A program made the position numbers and the translations under genes. DNA of 5,957 bases, from positions 1 to 5,957 of the forward strand of contig JAQICK010000401.1 of NCBI GenBank assembly GCA_027858595.1, read 5' to 3'. The stretch is from Melioribacteraceae bacterium. GTDB taxonomy: Bacteria > Bacteroidota > Ignavibacteria > Ignavibacteriales > Melioribacteraceae. Positions 1-5,465 of the stretch are shown here, piece after piece. How positions within the stretch are numbered: position 1 is the stretch's first letter; every line of letters begins with the position of its first letter. The notes beneath the pieces are model-generated. The model was given only the letters and a program-made list of their open reading frames with translations. It made no database searches and had not been told where the DNA came from.

Positions 1-31
1 TAAATGTATTGGTTCTTTTAATAATTGTGAA

Positions 32-1048
32 TTAAGATATTGCTTCTATTAAAGATTCATAACAAACTGTCCCTTTTAATCGATTTCGTGAATCTATAAT
101 TGGCACTTCAAAATCAGTGCCAGCTAAAATCCCAACCAAATCTTTGATGAATTTTCGATGATAGAATGGTTCAATATCATTTTTTATAAGAGTATCTAAT
201 TTTCTCACAAGTGATGTTTTTGTGTCTGCTAATGTAACGTATCCTAAGTAGACATTCTTATCATCGGATACATATGCAAATTCTAAATTATGTTCTTCCA
301 TTAGCTTTCTAGCTTCTGTACGTGAATCATCTTTAGTTAATACAAAAGGTAAATCTTTCATAATTTGTCTTGCTTGTAATACTTGTGTTTTATCTACATC
401 AGCAATGAAATCTTTTACATAATCATTTTTTGGATTATTAAAGAAGTCTTGTGGTTTACCTAATTGAACTATTTCTCCATCTTTCATTAATGCAATACGA
501 TCACCTAATTTAAACGCTTCGTTCATATCATGTGTAATGAAAATAATGGTTTTATCTATATAATCTTCTAAGTTTAATAATTCATTTTGCATGTCTCTAC
601 GAATCAAAGGATCAAGAGCACCATATGGCTCATCCATAAGTAGTATATCAGGTTCATTAGCAATTGCTCTTGCAAGACCAACTCTCTGCTTCATTCCACC
701 TGATAATTGATAAGGATAAAATTCTTCCCTTCCTTTCAATCCTACAACTTCAATTGCTTCTAATGCTTTTTCAGTTCGCAAAGCTTTATCAAAATTTTTC
801 ACTTCTAAACCATATTCAACATTTTTTAGTACAGTTCTATGGCTTAATAACCCAAAGCTTTGGAATACCATAGATATTCTATTTCGTCGTAAATGCAACA
901 ATTGATTTTTATCTAATTCTATAATATCTTTTCCTTCAATCTTTATTTGACCGAAAGTAGGTTTATTTAACAAATTAAAACAGCGTATAAGAGAAGATTT
1001 CCCGCTACCTGATAAACCAACTATTACGAATAGTTCACCTTTTTTACG
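32..1048 (-). CDS. C-terminal frame of the ProV-type ATPase (frame after the shift)
   Basis: This frame is open from CGT at 1048, right after an in-frame TAA at 1051..1049, to the TAA at 34..32. It encodes Walker A onwards plus the CBS region. It has no ATG or GTG between its opening and Walker A. The first possible start is a TTG at 973, which codes for Leu in the family motif CFNLLNKP and lies beyond Walker A. Independent initiation would therefore give a dead ATPase; a working protein needs entry from the N-terminal frame. The intact reading frame over more than 330 codons, with every ABC motif preserved, argues against old decay. Confidence 0.6.
   Translation of the reverse strand, partial: RKKGELFVIVGLSGSGKSSLIRCFNLLNKPTFGQIKIEGKDIIELDKNQLLHLRRNRISMVFQSFGLLSHRTVLKNVEYGLEVKNFDKALRTEKALEAIEVVGLKGREEFYPYQLSGGMKQRVGLARAIANEPDILLMDEPYGALDPLIRRDMQNELLNLEDYIDKTIIFITHDMNEAFKLGDRIALMKDGEIVQLGKPQDFFNNPKNDYVKDFIADVDKTQVLQARQIMKDLPFVLTKDDSRTEARKLMEEHNLEFAYVSDDKNVYLGYVTLADTKTSLVRKLDTLIKNDIEPFYHRKFIKDLVGILAGTDFEVPIIDSRNRLKGTVCYESLIEAIS
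1019..1045 (-). other. Frameshift site: A AAA AAG heptamer followed by a hairpin
   Basis: In the zero frame the codons read GTA AAA AAG GTG, which contains the canonical -1 slippery heptamer A AAA AAG at 1045..1039. Slipping back one base gives AAA AAA GGT GAA CTA, that is KKGELFVIVGLSGSGKS, exactly the family sequence. Three bases after the heptamer comes a perfect 7-bp inverted repeat, AACTATT CGT AATAGTT (1035..1019), whose loop and right arm contain the zero-frame stop. The stem has only one G-C pair, so it is weak. A seventh A in the run would also restore the frame, so a lost base is equally consistent with the sequence. Confidence 0.6.
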
Positions 1049-1203
1049 TTAAAATCAACTTTTTTTACACCTACGGCACAACTAGTTTTTTCTCTTATTT
1101 CATCAATACTTGCGTCGTCTTTAAGAAGTTTTTTTGCCTCTTCTAATTTTTTCCCTTTACCAAATATAAGTTGTAAATCATTTACTTCTATAAAATTACT
1201 CAT
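1024..1203 (-). CDS. N-terminal fragment of the ProV-type ATPase (frame before the shift)
   Basis: This is the 59-codon zero-frame part of the ATPase gene, starting MSNFIEVNDL and ending in TAA TAG just after the A-run. It carries only the family's N-terminal helical segment and the first beta strands, with no Walker A, so alone it cannot bind ATP. ATG at 1203..1201 was chosen because a perfect AGGAGG lies 11 bases upstream and because the family begins close to this point. A TTG start at 1236 would add 11 residues inside the permease gene and has no support. The ATG lies within the last codons of the permease gene (8-base overlap), which suggests translational coupling. Confidence 0.6.
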   Translation of the reverse strand: MSNFIEVNDLQLIFGKGKKLEEAKKLLKDDASIDEIREKTSCAVGVKKVDFNVKKVNYS

Positions 1204-2059
1204 CAGTAGATACGCCTCCTTCGAAAGAGTTTGCAAGTCCTTGAAGTAATCTATCCATTATAATAGCTAGAAAAACAATAGCAAATCCAGCTTGGAATCC
1301 ACGACCTACTTCTAAACGTCTAATGGAGATTAAAACCTCTTGTCCTATTCCGTCTGCACCAATCATAGAACTAATTACTACCATTGCCATTGCCATCATT
1401 GTAGTTTGATTAACACCTGTCATAATAGTTGACATTGATTGTGGTAATTCAATCTTAAATAACATTTGCATAGATGTACTACCAAAAGACTGCCCAGCTT
1501 CTAAAACCTCTTTATTAACATTTGATATACCTAAATAGGTAAGTCTAATAAGTGGAGGAATTGCATAAATAGTTGTTGCAAATACCGCCGGTACACGACC
1601 TAATCCAAACAACATAACTGCAGGAATTAAATACACAAAACTTGGCATTGTTTGCATAGCATCTAGGATAGGTTGTAACACCCTCTCTACACGAGTATTT
1701 TTTGCCATAATTATACCAATTGGTAATCCAACAAGTAATGAAACAGTAACACTGATTATTACAATAGCAATTGTATAGATCATGCTTTCCCATAATCCAA
1801 ACATACCAATAGCTACTGTCATCAATCCTAATATTGTCGCCATTTTATATGAGTAAAATTTCTTACCAAAATAAAAAACAAATATAACAATAACCCACCA
1901 TGGAATGAAAGATAATGTTGCTTCAACTCCATTAAACATGTTGGCGATAATTATTGTAATTAAATCAAATAATTCAGATAAGTTAATTAATATCCAATCT
2001 ACGATTGTATCAAAGAACCCTGTAATTGAGAATTCTAAACTCTCGGGATACTTAAACAT
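1196..2059 (-). CDS. proW: Glycine betaine/proline-type ABC transporter permease
   Basis: This is the inner membrane channel subunit of the osmoprotectant importer (OpuAB/ProW/GbuB type), a 287-residue protein close to the family length. An N-terminal amphipathic stretch is followed by hydrophobic segments at about 29-46, 53-68, 73-89, 93-118, 142-170, 218-235 and 253-272. The cytoplasmic coupling loop that docks on the ATPase is clear at about 187-208: EAGQSFGSTSMQMLFKIELP, matching the EAA consensus of importer permeases. The DAMQTMPSFVYLIP and MVVISSMIGADGIGQEVL stretches are characteristic of this family. The ATG at 2059 has GAAAGGA eight bases upstream. It follows the binding-protein gene by 41 bases, which hold a terminator-like hairpin, and overlaps the ATPase gene by 8 bases. 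The substrate cannot be fixed from the permease alone; glycine betaine, proline betaine and carnitine are all used by relatives. Confidence 0.93.
   Translation of the reverse strand: MFKYPESLEFSITGFFDTIVDWILINLSELFDLITIIIANMFNGVEATLSFIPWWVIVIFVFYFGKKFYSYKMATILGLMTVAIGMFGLWESMIYTIAIVIISVTVSLLVGLPIGIIMAKNTRVERVLQPILDAMQTMPSFVYLIPAVMLFGLGRVPAVFATTIYAIPPLIRLTYLGISNVNKEVLEAGQSFGSTSMQMLFKIELPQSMSTIMTGVNQTTMMAMAMVVISSMIGADGIGQEVLISIRRLEVGRGFQAGFAIVFLAIIMDRLLQGLANSFEGGVSTDE
1215..1220 (-). promoter_or_regulatory. Ribosome binding site for the ATPase gene
   Basis: A perfect AGGAGG lies inside the last codons of the permease gene, 11 bases before the ATG at 1203. It decides the ATPase start and supports coupled translation of the two proteins. 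Confidence 0.7.
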
Positions 2060-2076
2060 AAAATCAATCCTTTCTT

Positions 2077-2123
2077 AAAAAAAACATGTTACAGATGCGG
2101 TTATTCAATCGCATCTATAACAT
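2077..2123 (-). terminator. Strong hairpin with U-tract between proX and proW (attenuating terminator)
   Basis: The minus-strand RNA reads AUGUUAUAGAUGCG, a 10-base loop, then CGCAUCUGUAACAU: a 14-bp stem with a single U-G pair (arms 2123..2110 and 2099..2086). One G follows and then eight U (2084..2077). This has the form of an intrinsic terminator. The proX stop codon TAA (2103..2101) is in the loop and the left arm is the last proX codons, so a ribosome finishing proX would cover the hairpin. It precedes the permease ribosome binding site. The likely effect is more transcript for the binding protein than for the membrane parts (inference). Confidence 0.75.
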
Positions 2124-3048
2124 TTTGATATGCTGAATCAGTTACCCAGCCACTCCAAAGATCAGTATTCTCAAGTAGAAACCAAATCGCAGTCTCTTCT
2201 GCATCAGCATCATTTTCTTGCATGTATGCAAGTGCTTGATTTGTAATTGCAGATGAAGTTGTGTAATTTTCTAAGAAAGAAAATATACTTGGATAATTAT
2301 CTTCGAAATCATTGTCAACTACAACATTGACATTAACACTTGGGAATGAACCTATACCCAATTGGAAATCTTCAGCACTATATTCACTATCTTCTAATAG
2401 TACCATATCATATGTACCTAGTGCCCAAGTTGGTTCCCAATTATATCCAACCCATGGTTCTTCTTGAATATATGCACCTGCAAGAGTTGCATTTAAAGTT
2501 GAACTTGAATCAATTGTTTTAAAAGTGTAAAAATCTTCTAACCCATATTCTACCATTTTATTGTGTAGATGAGCTGTTGCACTCCATCCTTCTGGTCCAC
2601 CATAAATGATTCCTAGGTCTCCACCTTCAGGATTTGGAAATAAATATGCATAATCTGGTAAATCAGTTACTGATACCAAACCTGGAAATTCTTCTTGCAA
2701 ATATGAAGGAATATATAAACCTTGTGTGTTATCATCAAAATTTGTTGAAACTTCGACATATTCACCGTTGGCAATATCATCTTCATATGTTAATACATTT
2801 TCGCTCCATAATTCCATGCTCAAATTTACATCTTTACTTTTTAAACCTGAAACCATAATTGCTGTATCAGCAGGAACTACATCCACTTCTACATCGTACC
2901 CTTTTTCAATAATAATTTTAACTACTTGATCATGAAATGCATTTGAATCCCAATTTCCTTCACCGACTGTTATAACGTCTGGTTGACTACACGCGGTTAA
3001 AGTCATTGCGATTAAAAAAGCAATCATAATTGCTAATATTTTTTTCAT
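2101..3048 (-). CDS. proX: Glycine betaine/proline-type ABC transporter substrate-binding lipoprotein
   Basis: This is the extracellular, membrane-anchored receptor that delivers the osmoprotectant to the permease (OpuAC/ProX fold). The 315-residue protein begins with a lipoprotein signal: MKK, a hydrophobic core and the lipobox LTAC with Cys20. Family-like aromatic segments follow: GNWDSNAFHD (about 31-40), ELWSEN (about 79-84) and GYNWEPTWALG (about 201-211). Trp residues in these positions are expected to form the cage for a quaternary ammonium group; that is inference from the family. The mature protein is rich in Asp and Glu. The ATG at 3048 was chosen because GGAG lies eight bases upstream and the signal peptide begins there; an upstream start at 3084 would put 12 unlikely residues before it. 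It is the first gene of the operon and has its own promoter. Confidence 0.92.
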   Translation of the reverse strand: MKKILAIMIAFLIAMTLTACSQPDVITVGEGNWDSNAFHDQVVKIIIEKGYDVEVDVVPADTAIMVSGLKSKDVNLSMELWSENVLTYEDDIANGEYVEVSTNFDDNTQGLYIPSYLQEEFPGLVSVTDLPDYAYLFPNPEGGDLGIIYGGPEGWSATAHLHNKMVEYGLEDFYTFKTIDSSSTLNATLAGAYIQEEPWVGYNWEPTWALGTYDMVLLEDSEYSAEDFQLGIGSFPSVNVNVVVDNDFEDNYPSIFSFLENYTTSSAITNQALAYMQENDADAEETAIWFLLENTDLWSGWVTDSAYQNVIDAIE

Positions 3049-3072
3049 AAGTATCACTCCATTTCTCCAATT

Positions 3073-3101
3073 ATTATAGCACATATTACATTCGTTTGCA
3101 A
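3073..3101 (-). promoter_or_regulatory. Sigma-A-type promoter of the proX-proW-proV operon
   Basis: Minus-strand TTGCAA (3101..3096), a 17-base spacer and a perfect TATAAT (3078..3073) preceded by TG plus one base (extended -10). The predicted start is near 3066, giving a leader of only about 18 bases with the GGAG ribosome binding site close to its 5' end. Such a short leader leaves no room for a riboswitch, so control is more likely at initiation. Confidence 0.75.
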
Positions 3102-3103
3102 AC
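3094..3103. promoter_or_regulatory. Palindrome over the -35 box, possible operator
   Basis: GTTTGCAAAC is a perfect 10-bp palindrome that contains the whole -35 hexamer of the proX promoter. A repressor bound here would block RNA polymerase. The position is suggestive, but a 10-bp AT-rich palindrome can occur by chance and no regulator is encoded in the window. Confidence 0.35.
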
Positions 3104-3131
3104 TACACACAAGAGTAAACCCCTTTGAAAT

Positions 3132-3170
3132 AACGTTTACGTTTTAGTCACTGGGTAATAGCGTTGTCAC
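3132..3170. promoter_or_regulatory. Repeats upstream of the proX promoter, possible regulator sites
   Basis: About 30 bases upstream of the -35 box lies the inverted repeat AACGT-TT-ACGTT (3132-3143). Beyond it the pentamer GTCAC occurs twice in the same orientation (3147-3151 and 3166-3170), 19 bases apart, about two helical turns. The same-face spacing would suit a regulator binding two sites, but the elements are short and the assignment is tentative. Confidence 0.25.
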
Positions 3171-3376
3171 CATTTATCTAAATATTCTTCACAAAACAAC
3201 AAAAATAGCATTAAGTGTATGTAATGAAAACAGTAATAAAAGTTGGCTTTTAAGTGTTATCCCTATACTACTTATTGATTAATTGTTTTCTTGATGTTTG
3301 TATAACGTCCTATAATAAATTGTATTAAAAAAAGCATAAGATTCTAATCGAAATATTAACCTATTATCTTTACTTA

Positions 3377-3401
3377 TCATACTATATAAATTCATACTAT
3401 A
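3377..3401. repeat. 10-bp direct repeat, 15-bp period
   Basis: TCATACTATA occurs at 3377-3386 and again at 3392-3401, separated by five bases (taaat). Two exact 10-mers this close are more than casual AT-richness would usually give, but there are only two copies. Function unknown. Confidence 0.55.
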
Positions 3402-3417
3402 GATATTTTTTTACAGA

Positions 3418-3446
3418 CTTTCATAAAAATAGATAATTTATGAAAG
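3418..3446. repeat. Inverted repeat with 10-bp arms
   Basis: CTTTCATAAA (3418-3427) and TTTATGAAAG (3437-3446) are perfect inverted arms around a nine-base loop. Neither strand has a T-run directly after the stem, so it is not a standard terminator. It may be a protein-binding dyad or a hairpin in an unannotated RNA. Confidence 0.5.
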
Positions 3447-3728
3447 CTAGCAATTAAGTATCTCTAGATTACTATTTCACCTAATCGTCTTTATTTTTTT
3501 AGCCATACTCATCCTTGTCATGAATTATAATGCAACAGTAACATAAATTTAATCAAGTTTACGTTTCTTAATGTAGTATCATCTATATTTAAGATATCCC
3601 GGTTTTTTGTATGTTATATTTCTCTTCAGGACATCAGATAATATCTAAATCAATATTGCCATAAAAAATAGAATAGGATTCGAAGTGAACTTTGTTTTTT
3701 CTCAAGAAAATATTAATCAAAACAATAT

Positions 3729-5312
3729 CTAATAGCCATTCATTTTATCATTGTATTCTTTTAATAATCCTTTTATACGTTTTGCAATTTCAGGATAAGC
3801 ACCATCTGGTAAGTTTGCTTGTGATACCCTTAATACTCCTTTTGGAGCAGAAAAGCCAACACCTTCCATCATGACTACTCCTTTTTCTTTCGCAAGATTC
3901 ATCAAGAAACTTATCTCCTCAAAATTCTTACGCATATATGTCACTAACTCCTTGCTGTACAAACGCTCTGCTAAATTATAAATATCAATGAGTGTATAAT
4001 ACTTTGCATTTTCACGTGTATTATCCTCTTTTATTCCCAATTCATTGACAAGCTTTTGATAACGTCCACTCACAATTCTATTGGCAGATTCTATATACTT
4101 ATCATTTTCATGACAAACCAAATGGGTTAATGAGAATAAAGCCGTCATTGCTTGCTGCGGTGTTGATAACCCTGCGGTATGATAAAGACCGATTGATCGG
4201 CTATCCGCCGTTAAACGTTCAATAAATGGCAATGAACGTGGTTCTGTGGTCACAATACCATAATCCTCATCTAAAGACTTTAGTTTTTCTTCTGGTAAAA
4301 GTGCAATTAAATCGTCAAAGACATTCTTTTCATTCATGGCAATACATCCAATACGCCAACCTGTACATCCGAACAGTTTTGAGTATGAATAAACAAGTAT
4401 TGTATTATATGGTACTACTGAATAAACAGTTTGAAAGTCTTGAACGAAAGTTCCATAAACATCATCTGTAATAATAATTAAGTCTGGACGTTTTTCACAA
4501 ATTTCTTTTATACGATTTAAAAATTTACTATCTAATGCACGTGATGCTGGATTAGAAGGGTTCACCAAAAAAAATGCTTTGATACTCTTGTCTTCCAAAA
4601 CATCCAGTGCCTTAAGTGTGGTTTCCCAGTTTTCATCATCTTGTGATTCAAGATTCACTTCAAGCAAATCGTATTTATTCAACTTAGGAATCTGTAGATA
4701 TGGAGTAAAGATAGGAGTGTTAATTGCAATCCTATCACCTTCATCTATTAAGCCGTTCTTCTTAAGAGAATCAAAAATATAACATATTGCTGCTGTTCCA
4801 CCTTCAGTAGGGAAAACCTGAGTAGAACTTGATAAAGGCACATCATTATATAGCGTTTCTTGTAGATAATCGTTTATTATCTTTTCTATGTTCATTAGGC
4901 AGCGCGAAGGTTCAGGATAATTATTCCCAATTACTGCATCTGTCAATTCTTTCACCATAGTATCTCTGTTTATTCCCAATTCTTCTTCTGTATAATCAAT
5001 TAATGTCTTTATAAATAAATCTGCATTTTTATTGAGATCCAACATATCATTTAATCTATCATCAATTCCATTAAGAGTAGTGTAACCAGCCAAATTTCCT
5101 TCTAGCATTGTAAGTTCAGATTCTTTTACACCAAATTCCACAAAACGAGCAAAAGCTAGTCTTGCCTGAGTATTAATCCAATTTGGATTTCCTCTCCCTG
5201 CATCTAAATAGCCCTTATAATTTTCATTCTTTTTTGCCGAGTTTACCATCTTTGATGCTATTTCAAATGTACCTAATTGTTTTAACTCTTTTTCATATTC
5301 TTTATTATTCAT
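3729..5312 (-). CDS. aspD: Aspartate 4-decarboxylase (bifunctional aspartate aminotransferase/decarboxylase)
   Basis: This cytoplasmic PLP enzyme of aminotransferase fold type I converts L-aspartate to L-alanine and CO2 (EC 4.1.1.12), usually with side transaminase activity. The 527-residue length fits AspD (about 530-550), far longer than ordinary aspartate aminotransferases (about 400). Motifs in order: LDAGRGNPNW (about 37-46), an AspD-typical N-terminal stretch; a large helical insert at about 80-165; VNPSNPASRALD (from about 250), with the NPxNP cofactor-pocket motif; ITDDVYG (about 281-287), with the Asp that contacts the PLP ring nitrogen and the Tyr that contacts its hydroxyl; YSYSKLFGCTGWRIG, with the Schiff-base Lys about 312; and LRVS near the C-terminus, whose Arg (about 495) should bind the substrate alpha-carboxylate. 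ATG at 5312 follows AAGGAG by six bases. The gene stands alone between intergenic regions; no aspartate-alanine antiporter gene is in the window. Confidence 0.93.
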   Translation of the reverse strand: MNNKEYEKELKQLGTFEIASKMVNSAKKNENYKGYLDAGRGNPNWINTQARLAFARFVEFGVKESELTMLEGNLAGYTTLNGIDDRLNDMLDLNKNADLFIKTLIDYTEEELGINRDTMVKELTDAVIGNNYPEPSRCLMNIEKIINDYLQETLYNDVPLSSSTQVFPTEGGTAAICYIFDSLKKNGLIDEGDRIAINTPIFTPYLQIPKLNKYDLLEVNLESQDDENWETTLKALDVLEDKSIKAFFLVNPSNPASRALDSKFLNRIKEICEKRPDLIIITDDVYGTFVQDFQTVYSVVPYNTILVYSYSKLFGCTGWRIGCIAMNEKNVFDDLIALLPEEKLKSLDEDYGIVTTEPRSLPFIERLTADSRSIGLYHTAGLSTPQQAMTALFSLTHLVCHENDKYIESANRIVSGRYQKLVNELGIKEDNTRENAKYYTLIDIYNLAERLYSKELVTYMRKNFEEISFLMNLAKEKGVVMMEGVGFSAPKGVLRVSQANLPDGAYPEIAKRIKGLLKEYNDKMNGY

Positions 5313-5330
5313 ATAAATCTCCTTACTAAA

Positions 5331-5355
5331 GTGTATAACTGAACGTGTTATAGAC
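5331..5355. promoter_or_regulatory. Dyad symmetry before aspD, overlapping a possible -10 box
   Basis: GTGTATAAC (5331-5339) and GTTATAGAC (5347-5355) form inverted arms of nine bases with one mismatch around a seven-base centre. On the minus strand the TATAAC at 5352..5347 could be a -10 box, giving a leader of about 30 bases before aspD, though no good -35 hexamer lies 16-18 bases upstream. The arrangement suggests an operator that controls aspD, or a leader hairpin if transcription starts further up. Confidence 0.35.
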
Positions 5356-5426
5356 TTTTTTTTATTAGAGTAATTTATTTTTTTTAGTAAACTACCTAAA
5401 ATACTTTAAAATTGTACCTATTCCAT

Positions 5427-5451
5427 TTAAAAGAGCCCTCTGGAGGCTCTT
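5427..5451 (-). terminator. Rho-independent terminator of the 145-residue protein gene
   Basis: In the minus-strand RNA, AAGAGCC and GGCUCUU (arms 5451..5445 and 5437..5431) form a 7-bp stem with a seven-base loop; the last two U of the stem and the next two make a short run of four U. It starts 15 bases after the stop codon. The short U-run makes it moderate, but the placement is right, so aspD is probably transcribed from its own promoter. Confidence 0.7.
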
Positions 5452-5465
5452 AGAATTATTGAAAT

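Larger units (their letters stand above)
32..1203 (-). pseudogene. proV: Glycine betaine/proline-type ABC transporter ATP-binding subunit, interrupted by a one-base frameshift
   Basis: This is the ATPase that powers osmoprotectant import with the permease and binding protein encoded just upstream. Reading the first frame from ATG at 1203 and changing frame at the A-run 1045..1040 gives a 390-residue protein, close to the usual length of the OpuAA/ProV/GbuA family (about 400). In that protein I see Walker A GLSGSGKS (about 63-70), the Q-loop VFQSFG (Q about 115), the signature LSGGMKQR (from about 167), Walker B LLMDEP (about 188-193), the D-loop GALD and the H-loop ITHD (H about 225). The C-terminal region from about residue 277 has the look of the paired CBS domains of this family, which sense ionic strength or nucleotides in relatives. 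The first 60 residues, with an LEEAKKLL helix before the nucleotide-binding core, are also family-typical. Without the frame change the product ends after 59 residues, before Walker A. The gene may be broken, mis-sequenced or decoded by frameshifting. Confidence 0.85.
3171..3728. other. Long AT-rich intergenic region with no convincing gene
   Basis: Together with the proX promoter region, this gives about 680 bases between the aspD stop and the proX start. All frames are short and lack the combination of a good start, a ribosome binding site and protein-like composition. I see no tRNA, no family-recognisable riboswitch and no clear rho-independent terminator behind aspD. TATAAT-like strings occur but lack a matching -35 box and are expected in such AT-rich DNA. 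The structured elements are a direct repeat at 3377-3401 and an inverted repeat at 3418-3446, listed separately. It may be decayed sequence, a regulatory region or the site of a small RNA. Confidence 0.6.

Noticed and set aside
664..873. Plus-strand open frames inside the transporter and aspD genes (for example 664-873, 2340-2522, 4226-4471)
   Set aside because: They are antisense shadows of well-identified minus-strand genes, with no ribosome binding sites or recognisable products.
32..973. Independent translation of the C-terminal ATPase part from TTG at 973
   Set aside because: That TTG codes Leu in the conserved CFNLLNKP segment, has no ribosome binding site, and a product starting there lacks Walker A.
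1055..1070. A second A-run (seven A) upstream in the ATPase gene as the recoding site
   Set aside because: A -1 slip there reads AGT then TGA, a stop, so it cannot restore the ATPase frame.
1204..1236. Upstream TTG start for the ATPase gene, adding 11 residues
   Set aside because: No ribosome binding site at that TTG, it lies within the permease gene, and the ATG at 1203 follows a perfect AGGAGG and matches the family start.
3049..3072. Riboswitch upstream of the transporter operon
   Set aside because: The predicted leader is only about 18 bases, too short for any known riboswitch.
3477..3506. Nine-codon frame on the minus strand (MAKKIKTIR) with an AAGG upstream and a TATAAT at 3529..3524
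   Set aside because: It is very short, the TATAAT has no matching -35 box at normal spacing, and there is no attenuator or gene close downstream that a leader peptide would control.
3700..3720. TTTTCT-TG-AGAAAA inverted repeat downstream of aspD as its terminator
   Set aside because: The two-base loop is too tight, the stem is almost all A-T, and no U-tract follows on the minus strand.
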